This document shows positions 27,501-36,493 of a stretch of 64,000 bases of DNA, one piece after another. Position 1 is the stretch's first letter; every line of letters starts with the position of its first letter. This DNA is from CAVSJR01 sp963728285 (GTDB lineage: Bacteria > Actinomycetota > UBA4738 > HRBIN12): positions 372,001 through 436,000 of the forward strand of contig CAVSJR010000001.1 of assembly GCA_963728285.1 (NCBI GenBank), in the 5' to 3' direction. A model generated the notes under the pieces. That model saw only the letters and a list, made by a program, of their open reading frames with translations, made no database searches and was not told the origin of the DNA. The position numbers were made by a program, and so were the translations under genes.

Positions 27501-28490
27501 GTGGGGACGCGCAGGTACGTCATCACGAAGATCCTCCAGGCGTTCCTCACCCTGGTCTTCATCCTGGCCTTCAACTTCTTCCTGTTCCGCGTCATGCCCG
27601 GGGATCCCGCGGCCCTGCTGCTTCGGGGGAGCTCGGCGTTCAACCCCGACAACGTGGCTCAGGTCCGCGAGGATCTCGGGCTGGACAAGCCGCTTCCTCA
27701 GCAATTCGTGACGTATCTGGCCGACATGGCGACCCTGAACTTCGGCGAATCCTTCTTCCTCCAGGGCCAGCCCGTGATCGGCGTCATCGCCAACGGGCTG
27801 TGGCCGACGTTCCTGCTCGTCGGAACGTCGACCGTAGCGTCCGCCGTGATCGGCCTGGCCATCGGGATCCGCGGCGGCTGGCGGCGGGGAAGCACGTTCG
27901 ACGTCGGGTCGCTCGGCGTCACGCTGGTGCTGTACTCGATGCCGGAATTCTGGTTCGGGATGCTCGTCCTGATGGCGTTCGCCGGCGGGGTGGGGCCGTT
28001 TCCCGCGCTGTTCCCGGTCAACGGCTATTCGTCCATCGGACAGGACTACACCGGCGTGCAGCACGTCGCCGACGTCCTGAACCACATGGTCCTTCCGTGG
28101 GTCGTGCTCACCCTCGTCTACCTCGGCGAGTACTCGCTCATCATGCGCTCCTCGTTGCTGGACGTGCTGGGGGATCACTTCGTCCACACGGCGCGGGCGA
28201 AGGGCCTCCTCGAGAAGCAGGTGCTGTGGCGGCACGCCGTTCCGAACGCCATGCTCCCCACCTTCACCGTCGTCGTGCTGTCGCTCGGCTTCATCTTCCA
28301 GGGCGCCATCACCGTCGAGTTCGTGTTCGGCTGGCCCGGCCTCGGCTGGCTTACGGTCCAGGCCGTGGACAACAAGGACTTCGCGCTCCTGCAGGGGCTG
28401 TTCTTCCTGTTCAGCGTCGGGGTCCTCATCGCGAATCTCGCGGCCGACCTGACCTACGCCTACCTCGACCCGAGGGTGCGCGCCCAGTGA
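27501..28490 (+). CDS. dppB: Peptide ABC transporter permease, DppB type
   Basis: 329 residues, six membrane segments. FNFFLFRVMPGDPAALL is the N-terminal hallmark of DppB/OppB, and HTARAKGLLEKQVLWRHAVPNAMLP contains the EAA loop that docks to the ATPase. The end (ADLTYAYLDPRVRAQ) is typical. GTG start at 27501. The stop overlaps the start of the DppC gene. It forms the inner-membrane channel with the next product. Confidence 0.92.
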   Translation: MGTRRYVITKILQAFLTLVFILAFNFFLFRVMPGDPAALLLRGSSAFNPDNVAQVREDLGLDKPLPQQFVTYLADMATLNFGESFFLQGQPVIGVIANGLWPTFLLVGTSTVASAVIGLAIGIRGGWRRGSTFDVGSLGVTLVLYSMPEFWFGMLVLMAFAGGVGPFPALFPVNGYSSIGQDYTGVQHVADVLNHMVLPWVVLTLVYLGEYSLIMRSSLLDVLGDHFVHTARAKGLLEKQVLWRHAVPNAMLPTFTVVVLSLGFIFQGAITVEFVFGWPGLGWLTVQAVDNKDFALLQGLFFLFSVGVLIANLAADLTYAYLDPRVRAQ

Positions 28491-29464
28491 GCATTCAGCA
28501 CCCCACCAGCATCGGATCCGTCGGCGCCCCGCCGCCCGACGACGGGTTCGACGAGCCGCCCCCCGCGCCCCCCTCGTCCCCCGGGCGCATCGCATGGATC
28601 AGGCGAAAGCGAGCCTTCCTCCGGATCGCACGGATCTACCGAAGGAACACGCTGGGGATGATCGGACTCACCATCCTCGTGTTCTTCGTCCTGGTCGCGG
28701 TGTTCGCTCCCGTGCTCGCCGATCCGGAGGGACTCAATCCGACGTGCCCGTGCACCGGCGTCCCCTTCAGCCCTCCAAGCCGCGAGTTCCCGCTCGGCAC
28801 GGACGACCTCGGTCGATCGATCCTCACCCTGACGATCTGGGGGACCCGCCCCTCCCTCATCGTCGGCCTCTTCGCGACGCTCATCGCGATGGCCCTCGGC
28901 GCGGTGATCGGGTTGATCGCCGGCTACTACGGCCGGCTCACCGAGACGCTGCTGATGCGGTTCACGGACTGGTTCCTCGTGATACCGTTCCTTCCGCTCG
29001 CGATCGTCCTCGCATCGTTGCTCGAACCCTCGACGTTCGTGATCATCCTCGTCATCGGACTGACGTCGTGGCCGAGCACCGCGCGGATCGTCCGGTCGCA
29101 GGTCCTTACCGTCAAGGAGCGGCCATACGTGGAGCGGGCCCGCGCCCTGGGAGGAGGCAACTGGCACATGATCTCGCGGCACATCCTTCCGAACGTCGGT
29201 CCCCTCATCTTCGCGAACACGATCCTCACGGTGGCCATCGCGATCCTCACGGAGAGCACGCTCGCGTTCCTCGGACTGGGGGATCCCCTGAGCATCTCCT
29301 GGGGCACGATCCTGGACAGCGCGTTCAGCAACGCGGCGGCGTCGGCCGGCAACTGGTGGTGGCTGCTGCCGCCGGGCCTCGGCATCGTGCTCGTCGTGCT
29401 CGGCTTCACCCTTTGCGGATTCGCTCTGGACGAGATCTTCAATCCCAAGCTGAGGGAACGATGA
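28487..29464 (+). CDS. dppC: Peptide ABC transporter permease, DppC type
   Basis: 325 residues. After a Pro-rich cytoplasmic leader come six membrane segments. FPLGTDDLGRSILTLTIWGTR is the conserved DppC opening motif, VERARALGGGNWHMISRHILPN the EAA loop, and LGFTLCGFALDEIFNPKLRER the C-terminal signature. GTG start overlaps the dppB stop and its own stop overlaps the next ATG, so four genes are translationally linked. Confidence 0.92.
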   Translation: MSIQHPTSIGSVGAPPPDDGFDEPPPAPPSSPGRIAWIRRKRAFLRIARIYRRNTLGMIGLTILVFFVLVAVFAPVLADPEGLNPTCPCTGVPFSPPSREFPLGTDDLGRSILTLTIWGTRPSLIVGLFATLIAMALGAVIGLIAGYYGRLTETLLMRFTDWFLVIPFLPLAIVLASLLEPSTFVIILVIGLTSWPSTARIVRSQVLTVKERPYVERARALGGGNWHMISRHILPNVGPLIFANTILTVAIAILTESTLAFLGLGDPLSISWGTILDSAFSNAAASAGNWWWLLPPGLGIVLVVLGFTLCGFALDEIFNPKLRER

Positions 29465-30454
29465 CGCTCCTGGAGATCCGCGACCTCGAGATCGCCTACA
29501 CCACCCAGGCCGGCCCCGTTCCGGCCGTGCGGGGCGTCGATCTCACCATCGACAAGGGCGAGGTCCTGGGACTCGCCGGGGAGTCGGGATGCGGAAAGTC
29601 GACGATCGCCGGGGCGATCCTCCGCCTGCTGCCGGAGGCCACGCACGTGGGCGGCGCCGTCAAGCTCGACGGCGAGGATGTGCTGGCGATGAAGCCGGGA
29701 AGGCTTCGCGCGGTGCGATGGGCCGAGGCCTCCATCATCTTCCAGGGCGCCATGCACGCGCTCAACCCGGTCCGGCGCGATCGGCGACCAGATCGCCGAG
29801 GCCATCATGGTCCACCACCAGGCCAACGAGACCGAGGCGAAGGTCCGCGTGGGAGCGCTGCTCGAGCAGGTCGGCCTCCCGCCCCGTCGGATGCAGGACT
29901 ATCCGCACGAGCTCTCCGGCGGACAGAAGCAGCGCGTGATGATCGCGATGGCGCTGGCCTGCAGCCCCAGCCTGATCATCGCGGACGAGCCGACGACCGC
30001 CCTGGACGTCATGGTGCAGGCCCAGGTGCTGAAGCTGCTGAAGGAGCTGCAACGCGACCTCGGGCTCGCCATGCTGTTCATCACCCACGATCTGTCGGTG
30101 CTCGTCGAGGTCTGCGACCGGCTCGCGATCATGTACGCGGGCCGGATCGTGGAGGAGGGGCCGTCCCAGCAGGTCTTCACCGACCCGCAGCACCCCTACA
30201 CCCAGGCGCTGGCGGCGGCGTTCCCCCAGATCGGTGACTCGCGATTCCGTCGCGCCCCGTCGGGCCTCGGCGGCGACCCCCCCGACCCGCAGGCGATCCC
30301 GAGCGGCTGCTCGTTTCATCCGCGGTGTCCGCAGGCGTTCGAGGACTGCCCGACCATCGATCCCACCCTCTATCCCGCCGGCGACGATCGGTCGGCCGCG
30401 TGCCTGTTGGTGGAGGGCGCGCTCGCGGCCGCGAGGGCGGGAGAGCGGGCATGA
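29461..30454 (+). CDS. dppD: Peptide ABC transporter ATPase, DppD type, frame broken near 29774
   Basis: About 330 residues. Walker A is GESGCGKST, signature ELSGGQKQRVMIAMAL, Walker B LIIADEPTTALDV, and the switch His is in FITHDLSVL. The C-terminal Oligo_HPY segment has the Cys-rich end seen in peptide ATPases (GCSFHPRCPQAFEDC). The frame changes between HALNPVR and IGDQIAEAIMVHH; removing one G at 29774-29775 repairs it. ATGA overlaps link it to dppC and dppF. Unless the break is a sequencing error, the ATPase would be dead. Confidence 0.9.
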
Positions 30455-31522
30455 GCGACGTCCGCACCGACTGCCAGCTCGACGACCGCTCAGGAGGGCA
30501 CCGTCCTCGAGGTGCGGGATCTGCACGTCGAGTTCACCGGCCGGGTCGGACTCTTCGCGGGCCTCGGGGGCGCCAAGGGGACCAATGCCCGTGCCGTGGA
30601 CGGGGTGAATCTGTCCGTCGCCCGAGGCGAGGTCATCGCGCTCGCGGGCGAATCCGGCTGCGGCAAGACCACGCTCGCGCGAACCATCATGGGCCTCGTC
30701 CCGCCCAACAAGGGTCAGATCATCTTCGAGGGCAAGCCGATCGGGCGAAGGTTGAAGGCGTACCGGCGGAAGGTCCAGATGGTGTTCCAGGACCCAACCG
30801 GCGCGCTCAATCCTCGCCAGACGATCTACGAGTCCATCGCCGAGGGCCTGCGCATCCACGGCATCCACGGCGAGGAGGAGAAGCGGGTCTCGACGGCACT
30901 GTCCAGGGCCGGCCTGCGTCCGCCGGAACGCTTCTTCCTGCTGTATCCCCACGAGCTCTCCGGGGGCCAGCGCCAGCGCGTCGTGATCGCCGGAGCACTC
31001 GTCCTCGAGCCCGAGGTCATCGTGGCCGACGAGCCGGTCTCGAACCTGGACGCATCCGTTCGCGGCGAGATCCTCCGCCTGCTGCTCGAGTTGCGAGACA
31101 CCCTGCGAATCACGATCCTCGTCGTCACGCACGACCTCGGACTCGCATGGACGATCGCGGACCGCGTCGCGGTGATGTACCTGGGCCGAATCGTGGAGGT
31201 CGGCCCGGCGGAGCAGGTGCTCACCTCCCCCCAGCACCCCTACACTCGGGCACTGCTCGACGTCGTCCCCGAGGCCGGCGGCATCGACCGGCCCATCCTC
31301 GTGGGCGAGCCGCCGGACCCGACCAGGATCCCGCCGGGATGCCGGTTTCATCCCCGTTGCCCCGAGGTGGCAACCGGGGCCGCCGCGGCGGCGGGGATCG
31401 AGAGCCAGTGTCGCGGCACGGACCTCGGCCTGTCCGAGGTTGAGCCCGGGCACTTCGCGGCCTGCCACCTCACAGCGCTGCGTGAGCTCGGGGAGCACAC
31501 GGCGGCGCCGCCGCCGGCGTGA
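30451..31522 (+). CDS. dppF: Peptide ABC transporter ATPase, DppF type, frame broken near 30493
   Basis: About 356 residues. Walker A GESGCGKTT, signature ELSGGQRQRVVIAGAL, Walker B VIVADEPVSNLDA, switch His in VVTHDLGLA, and the oligopeptide-type C-terminal Cys-rich end (GCRFHPRCPEVATGA). The ATG at 30451 overlaps the dppD stop. After 14 codons the frame shifts; removing one G at 30493-30494 joins MSDVRTDCQLDDRS to EGTVLEVRDLHVEFTG. If the shift were real, an ATG-less internal start would be needed. It pairs with DppD to drive the transporter and could also serve the second permease set downstream, which lacks ATPases. Confidence 0.9.
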
Positions 31523-31555
31523 CCTGCAGTAACGCGTGCGGCGACGCCCTTGTCT

Positions 31556-31583
31556 AGTGCGTGAGAACCGCACTGTGCTATAC
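31556..31583 (+). promoter_or_regulatory. Inverted repeat and -10 box before the second substrate-binding protein
   Basis: AGTGCG (31556-31561) and CGCACT (31569-31574) form a perfect 6-bp inverted repeat with 7-base centre. It lies immediately upstream of a CTATAC -10-like box at 31578-31583, about 40 bases before the start codon at 31622. The layout fits a repressor operator overlapping the promoter spacer. Confidence 0.4.
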
Positions 31584-31621
31584 ACCCGACGCTGGGGTCA
31601 TCGTTCGACGAGGGGGGCACG

Positions 31622-33424
31622 ATGAAGCTCAGGAACGCACGCCTCACGGGATCGGCGGCGGCAACGGCCGCGCTGGCATTGGTGCTCGGCACGGTTCTCA
31701 TGGGAGCGGCGCTGGCCCAGGAGAGCCCTTCCACGTCGCAGAGGCAGACGTTCACCGTGGGGTTGACGGCGGACATCGTCTCGCCGAACCCCTTCAAGGC
31801 ATGCTGCGGGTCCGAGTACGAGATGATGTTCATGGCATACGACCAGCTGCTGAACTTCAGCAAGAAGGACCTCACGGCCGCCCCCGGACTGGCGAAGTCT
31901 TGGCAACACAACGACGACTACACGGAGTGGACGTTCGACATCCGCGATGGCGTGTCGTGGAGCGACGGGCAGCCACTGACCTCCGAGGACATCGCCTTCA
32001 CCTATCGGTTCATCGTCGACAACGGGATGGGTGCCTTCAACGACTACCTCCCGTTCGACCCGACGTTCGAGACTCCCGACGACACGACGTTGATCTGGAA
32101 GAGCTCGGAGCCGACGTTCGCTCCGACCGTTCCTCCCTGGGTGCCGATCCTCCCCGAGCACGTCTGGAGCGAGTTCGACGGCGACGCGAAGGCCGCGAAG
32201 GAGTTCGACAACGTCCCCGCCGTCGGCTCCGGTCCCTTCACGCTCGAGGAGTGGAAGGAAGGCCAGTTCTGGCGGATGGAGGCGAACAAGAGCTACTGGG
32301 GTGGCGCCCCCGCGATCGACGAGGTCATCTTCCGCGTCTTCGACAATCCCGAGGCGATGGTGCAGGGCCTGAACGCCGGCGAGATCGACTTCGCGGAGTC
32401 CGTGCCGCCCGCGCTGTTCAACTCGCTGCAGGGCCAGCCCGGCATCGAGACGCACGTCGCGTCCCCGAGCTACTTCTACAACTTCGCGTTCAACTTCGGC
32501 TCGCCCGACCAGCCGAACGATACGCATCTGCCCGCGATCGCCGACCTCCCCTTCCGCCAGGCCATCGCGCACGCGATCGACAAGCAAGCCCTCGTCGACC
32601 GCGTGCTCCTCGGCAACGGCACGGCCGGAGACTCCGTCACGCTTCCGACGTCCCCCTGGTACTACGATGTCCCCGCGGACCAGGAGCAGGCGTTCGACCT
32701 CGAGGAGTCGAAGCGCATCCTCGAGGACGCCGGCTACACCGATAGCGACGGAGATGGAGTCCGGGAGGATCCGAAGACGGGCGACCCGCTCGTGCTCGAC
32801 GTGCTCACGATCAACGGCCGGGATTACTCCCAGCCCTCCGGGAAGCTGATCTCGGGGTGGCTGAAGCAGATCGGCGTCGAGATGAACATCCGCCCGGTCA
32901 GCATCTCCAAGGGCTACGACATCTACTACGACGGCGACTACGACGCCTACATCTGGGGATGGGGTGGAGACCCGGACCCGAACTTCATCCTCTCGATCTT
33001 CACGACGCAATCCTGCCTGGTCTGGAGCGATGGGTGCTATTCGGATCCTTCCTACGACCAGATGTTCGAGGAGCAGAGGGGCCTCATCGAACCGGCGGAG
33101 CGACGGCCGGTCACCGACGAGATGCAACAATTCCTGTACGACCAGGTCCCCGAGGTCGTGCTCTTCTACGAGCGGGACCTCCAGGCGTTTCGGTCGGACG
33201 CGTTCACCGGCTTCGTCCCGCAGCCGGAGCCGGACGGCGCGTACCTGTTCCAGTTCGGCGCGTACTCCTACATGAACCTGCGCCCCTCCGGCGGTGGAGG
33301 AGGAAGCTCGGGCGGAAGCAGCGGCATCCCCACCGGCGTCTGGCTGGGTATCGGCGCCGCGATCATCGTGATCGTCGGGATCGTCGTGCTCGTGCGCCGT
33401 CGCTCCGAGGAGGACCGGGCCTGA
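31622..33424 (+). CDS. Second peptide ABC substrate-binding protein with C-terminal membrane anchor
   Basis: 600 residues, intact frame. The signal peptide (AAATAALALVLGTVLMGAALA) ends before QESPSTSQ and has no lipobox. The family 5 fold is clear: WTFDIRDGVSWSDGQPLTSE, AVGSGPFTLEEWKEG, FRQAIAHAIDKQALVDRV and LEDAGYTDSDGDGVRED. A Gly/Ser linker (GGGGGSSGGSSG) leads to a C-terminal helix (VWLGIGAAIIVIVGIVVLV) with RRRSEEDRA after it. Same architecture as the first binding protein, so they are paralogues; sequence differences suggest another peptide range. An operator-like inverted repeat sits upstream, and GAGGGGGG serves as ribosome binding site. Confidence 0.9.
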   Translation: MKLRNARLTGSAAATAALALVLGTVLMGAALAQESPSTSQRQTFTVGLTADIVSPNPFKACCGSEYEMMFMAYDQLLNFSKKDLTAAPGLAKSWQHNDDYTEWTFDIRDGVSWSDGQPLTSEDIAFTYRFIVDNGMGAFNDYLPFDPTFETPDDTTLIWKSSEPTFAPTVPPWVPILPEHVWSEFDGDAKAAKEFDNVPAVGSGPFTLEEWKEGQFWRMEANKSYWGGAPAIDEVIFRVFDNPEAMVQGLNAGEIDFAESVPPALFNSLQGQPGIETHVASPSYFYNFAFNFGSPDQPNDTHLPAIADLPFRQAIAHAIDKQALVDRVLLGNGTAGDSVTLPTSPWYYDVPADQEQAFDLEESKRILEDAGYTDSDGDGVREDPKTGDPLVLDVLTINGRDYSQPSGKLISGWLKQIGVEMNIRPVSISKGYDIYYDGDYDAYIWGWGGDPDPNFILSIFTTQSCLVWSDGCYSDPSYDQMFEEQRGLIEPAERRPVTDEMQQFLYDQVPEVVLFYERDLQAFRSDAFTGFVPQPEPDGAYLFQFGAYSYMNLRPSGGGGGSSGGSSGIPTGVWLGIGAAIIVIVGIVVLVRRRSEEDRA

Positions 33425-33463
33425 GCTCGGCCGTGGACTGACGCGAGGGGCGGAAGGGTCACC

Positions 33464-34435
33464 ATGGGCTCGCGCCGCTACCTGCTGCGAAAGGTCGGAC
33501 AGGCGCTCGCCACGCTCGCGTTCGTCCTCGCCTTCAACTTCTTCCTCTTTCGCATCATGCCGGGCGACCCGGTCCGACTCATCGCTCGCAGCAACATCCA
33601 TCTGACGCAGGCGGAACAGGAGGAGCTCGCGTCGGAGTTCGGCCTGACCGATCCCGTGCCCCAGCAGTTCGTCAACTACGTCGGGGACACGCTCCGGGGC
33701 CAGCTCGGGCTGTCGTTCACGAACGCCCGCCCGGTGACGACCGTCATCGCCGAACGGATCTGGCCGACGGTCCTGCTGGTCGGCCTGTCCACCTTCCTCG
33801 CGGTCGCGTTCGGGCTGCTGATCGGGATCCGCGGCGGCTGGCGGCGAGGCAGCGGCTTCGACAAGGGCTCGTTGTTCGGCTCCCTCGTCCTCTACTCGGC
33901 GCCCGAGGGCTGGCTGGGGATGGTGTTCCTCATCGTCTTCGCCGGAACGCTCGCCTGGTTCCCCACCGGCGGATACGAATCACCCGAGCCCCTCACGGGC
34001 ATCGCCCACTGGACGGACGTGCTGAATCACCTGTTTCTCCCGGCGCTCACCCTGACGCTCGGCTACATCGGGCAATATGCCGTCGTCATGCGATCATCCC
34101 TCATGGAGGTCATGGGCGAGGAATTCGTCACGACCGCGCGCGCGAAGGGCCTCCACGACAAGCTCGTGCGCCGGCGACACGCGGTTCCCAACGCTCTGCT
34201 CCCGACGCTCTCCCTCGTCTTCTATGAGTTCGGATTCGTCCTGGGAGGATCGATCATCATCGAGGCCGTCTACTCGTGGCCGGGGCTCGGGCAGCTCACG
34301 TACCGCGCGATCTCCGACCTCGACTATCCGATCATCCAGGGGATCTTCCTGCTCTTCAGCGCGGCGGTCATCCTGTTCAACCTCGCGGCCGACCTCCTGT
34401 ACGGCTACCTCGATCCCAGGGTCCGGGAGGCGTGA
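33464..34435 (+). CDS. Peptide ABC transporter permease, DppB type (second system)
   Basis: 323 residues and six membrane segments, with FNFFLFRIMPGDPVRLI at the start, TTARAKGLHDKLVRRRHAVPNALLP as EAA loop and ADLLYGYLDPRVREA at the end. It is a close paralogue of the permease at 27501. It lies 39 bp after the binding-protein gene and shares one base between its stop and the ATG of the following gene (TGATG). Confidence 0.92.
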   Translation: MGSRRYLLRKVGQALATLAFVLAFNFFLFRIMPGDPVRLIARSNIHLTQAEQEELASEFGLTDPVPQQFVNYVGDTLRGQLGLSFTNARPVTTVIAERIWPTVLLVGLSTFLAVAFGLLIGIRGGWRRGSGFDKGSLFGSLVLYSAPEGWLGMVFLIVFAGTLAWFPTGGYESPEPLTGIAHWTDVLNHLFLPALTLTLGYIGQYAVVMRSSLMEVMGEEFVTTARAKGLHDKLVRRRHAVPNALLPTLSLVFYEFGFVLGGSIIIEAVYSWPGLGQLTYRAISDLDYPIIQGIFLLFSAAVILFNLAADLLYGYLDPRVREA

Positions 34436-35381
34436 TGAAGACGAAGCCGGACGAGTCGACGCCCTCGCCTCCCCCGGAGGGGGCCGCCAGCCCGCGAGCG
34501 CGCGTTCGATCGTGTGGGCCCGACGCCGGCGGGCCCTCTCGGGGTTCTGGCGGCAGTACCGGCGGAGTCCGATGGGGGTGTGGGGACTCGCGATCATGGG
34601 TGCGTTCGCCTTCATGGCGCTCGCCGCCCCGTTGCTCGCGAACGAGAGCGGACTCGACGAGTCCCTCGCGACCGCGGCGCCCTTCCAGCCACCGAGCGCC
34701 GAGTTCTGGCTGGGCACCGACAACTTCGGACGCTCGGTCCTCACGCTGATCATCTGGGGGTCGCGGATCTCGCTGCTGGTCGGGCTGGCCGCGACCCTCG
34801 TCACGATGATTCTGGGATCTGTCGTCGGCATCGCGTCCGGATACTTCGGCGGTCGGACCGACACGCTCTTGAACGCCGTCACGAACTGGTTCCTCGTGAT
34901 CCCCTGGATCGCCCTGGCGATCGTGATGGCGTCGATCCTGGGACCCACGTTGTTCAACATCATCCTGGTCATCGGCATCACGTCGTGGGCGGCGACCGCT
35001 CGCCTGGTGAGGGCCCAGGCTCTGACGGTGAAGGAACGCCCCTACGTGGAACGCGCCAGGGCGCTGGGCTCAAGCGAGTGGCATCTCATTAGCCGGCACA
35101 TCCTGCCGAATGTGATGCCGGTGATCTTCGCGAACACGATCCTGACGGTCGCGCTCTCGATCCTGGCGGAGACCACATTGGCGCTGCTTGGGCTGGGCGA
35201 CCCGAACAGCGTCTCGTGGGGGCTGATCATCGACGAAGCCTTCAACGCCGGAGCGCTGTCGATCGGCGCGTGGTGGTGGATCATTCCCCCGGGGTTGTGC
35301 ATCGTGGTCCTGGTGCTCGGGTTCACGATGTGCGGGTACGCGCTCGACGAGATCTTGAACCCTCGGCTTCGCGGCCGCTGA
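34435..35381 (+). CDS. Peptide ABC transporter permease, DppC type (second system), frame doubtful near 34471
   Basis: About 315 residues. FWLGTDNFGRSVLTLIIWGSR, VERARALGSSEWHLISRHILPN (EAA loop) and LGFTMCGYALDEILNPRLRGR identify DppC. The ATG at 34435 overlaps the previous stop by one base but is in another frame from the body. Adding one C to the run at 34471-34475 joins MKTKPDESTPSPP to PGGGRQPASARSIVWARRR. The alternative is a GTG start at 34512 (VWARRRRALSGFW), which has no ribosome binding site. No ATPase genes follow, so the system probably borrows DppD and DppF. Confidence 0.88.
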
Positions 35382-35420
35382 GCCGCGGTCGACGCGTCGG
35401 TGGAGCCCGCAGCCGAGGCG

Positions 35421-36143
35421 TCAGCCGCCGACGTCCGAGAGTCCCGAATCGGGGAGCTTCCTCACTTCGGCAACGACGTCGGAATCCGAGGCCTCTTCGC
35501 GAGCGCCCGAGCCGTCCTCGCCGTCCCCGCCCTTCAGCACGCCGAGGATCGCCTCCATCTCGTTGTGCCCCACCGGGGCATCGCGGCCCGTCCCCTTGGC
35601 CGCCGCGAGCAGCGTCCGCAGGTTGCTCTCGGCCATCTCGGCCCGGGCCTCGAGGTCCCGCACGCGGCTGATGAGCGCCCCCGAACGGCGCTCGGCATCG
35701 TCCTTCGCCTCGCGCGCCTCGCGCGACTCCTCCCGCGCGGTCCGAAGGCTGGCTCGGAGCGTCGCGTTCTCCCTTCCGAGCTCGATGAGCTTCTCGACCG
35801 CCTCGCGGCCGACCTGCGAATACGTCGGCCTCCCGGAGGCTCGTTCGGCGCCGTCGATCCTGGTCCTCGCCTTCGAGCGCTTCGTGCGGGGTTTGCGGGG
35901 GACGGATTCACGCTCTCCCGCGTCCACGGGACGCGCGTCCAGCAACCGGTAGGTTCCGTCCACGAGCTCCAGCCGGCGGCGGGCGAGGAGGGCACGGACC
36001 GCGCGGGCGGATGCGAGCGGCTGATCGATCCCGATCTCCCGGCCGATGTCGGTCGGCGTAGCGTCCAGCGTCTCTCCGACCTCCACGCGCAGGGCGACCG
36101 CCGCGAGGAATGCGTTGGCCCGCTTCAGGCTCTCCTCGTTCAT
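35421..36143 (-). CDS. Winged-helix plus coiled-coil protein, unknown function
   Basis: 240 residues, no known family. The first 70 residues look like a winged helix (TPTDIGREIGIDQPLASARAVRALLARRR, then LVDGTYRLLDARPV). A basic linker (PRKPRTKRSKARTR) leads to a long coiled coil (about 115-190: RENATLRASLRTAREESREA, AERRSGALISRVRDLEARAE). The tail is acidic. The order suggests a DNA-binding protein that dimerises through the coil. It converges on the DppC gene with 39 bp between stops and stands alone. Confidence 0.6.
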   Translation of the reverse strand: MNEESLKRANAFLAAVALRVEVGETLDATPTDIGREIGIDQPLASARAVRALLARRRLELVDGTYRLLDARPVDAGERESVPRKPRTKRSKARTRIDGAERASGRPTYSQVGREAVEKLIELGRENATLRASLRTAREESREAREAKDDAERRSGALISRVRDLEARAEMAESNLRTLLAAAKGTGRDAPVGHNEMEAILGVLKGGDGEDGSGAREEASDSDVVAEVRKLPDSGLSDVGG

Positions 36144-36296
36144 ACCCCGTATCGTGCCAAGTTCTTTCGTTCCGCGCTAGCCCCCCCAGGTCATGGGCCC
36201 CGGCGGCCGAGCTCCGCCGGGCACGCGCCGGGCGGCGATCGCTCCGGTTTTCCGCGCCGCCCCCTCGACCGCCCTCGCCCGCAGCCGGATTGCCCC

Positions 36297-36326
36297 TTGA
36301 CTTCGTCGGGGCGGCGGGCGCATACT
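36297..36326 (+). promoter_or_regulatory. Promoter upstream of the CoA-transferase gene
   Basis: TTGACT (36297-36302) and CATACT (36321-36326) are separated by 18 bases and form one of the best housekeeping-type promoters in the window. The predicted transcription start, about 36333, falls on the first base of the terminator hairpin described next. Confidence 0.6.
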
Positions 36327-36333
36327 GGTGGTT

Positions 36334-36374
36334 GGAGCCGCTGGAGCCCTCGGGTTTCGGCGGCTCCTCTTTTT
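36334..36374 (+). terminator. Intrinsic terminator just downstream of a promoter
   Basis: GGAGCCGC (36334-36341) pairs with GCGGCTCC (36360-36367); inside, GAGCCC can pair with GGGTTT; a T-rich tract follows (36368-36374). This is a proper intrinsic terminator, placed at the very start of the predicted transcript and about 120 bases before the CoA-transferase start. It would yield a tiny RNA of about 40 nt, or act as an attenuator. Nothing else supported lies in the gap 36144-36493, apart from a possible 22-codon leader ORF starting at 36383 and ending with the TGA at 36449. Confidence 0.55.
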
Positions 36375-36493
36375 GTGCCTGGATGGGGCCCGTGGTGTGG
36401 AGATCCGTGCCTGGGCGGAGCAACGGGAGGCGCGGAGGTCCCCCAGTGTGAGCGGCCCGGGCCCGGCGGATTCGAAGGAGCGAGCGCGCGCAG

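Noticed and set aside
31598..33601. 667-codon open frame on the - strand
   Set aside because: Antisense to the second substrate-binding protein; no signal, domain or ribosome binding site.
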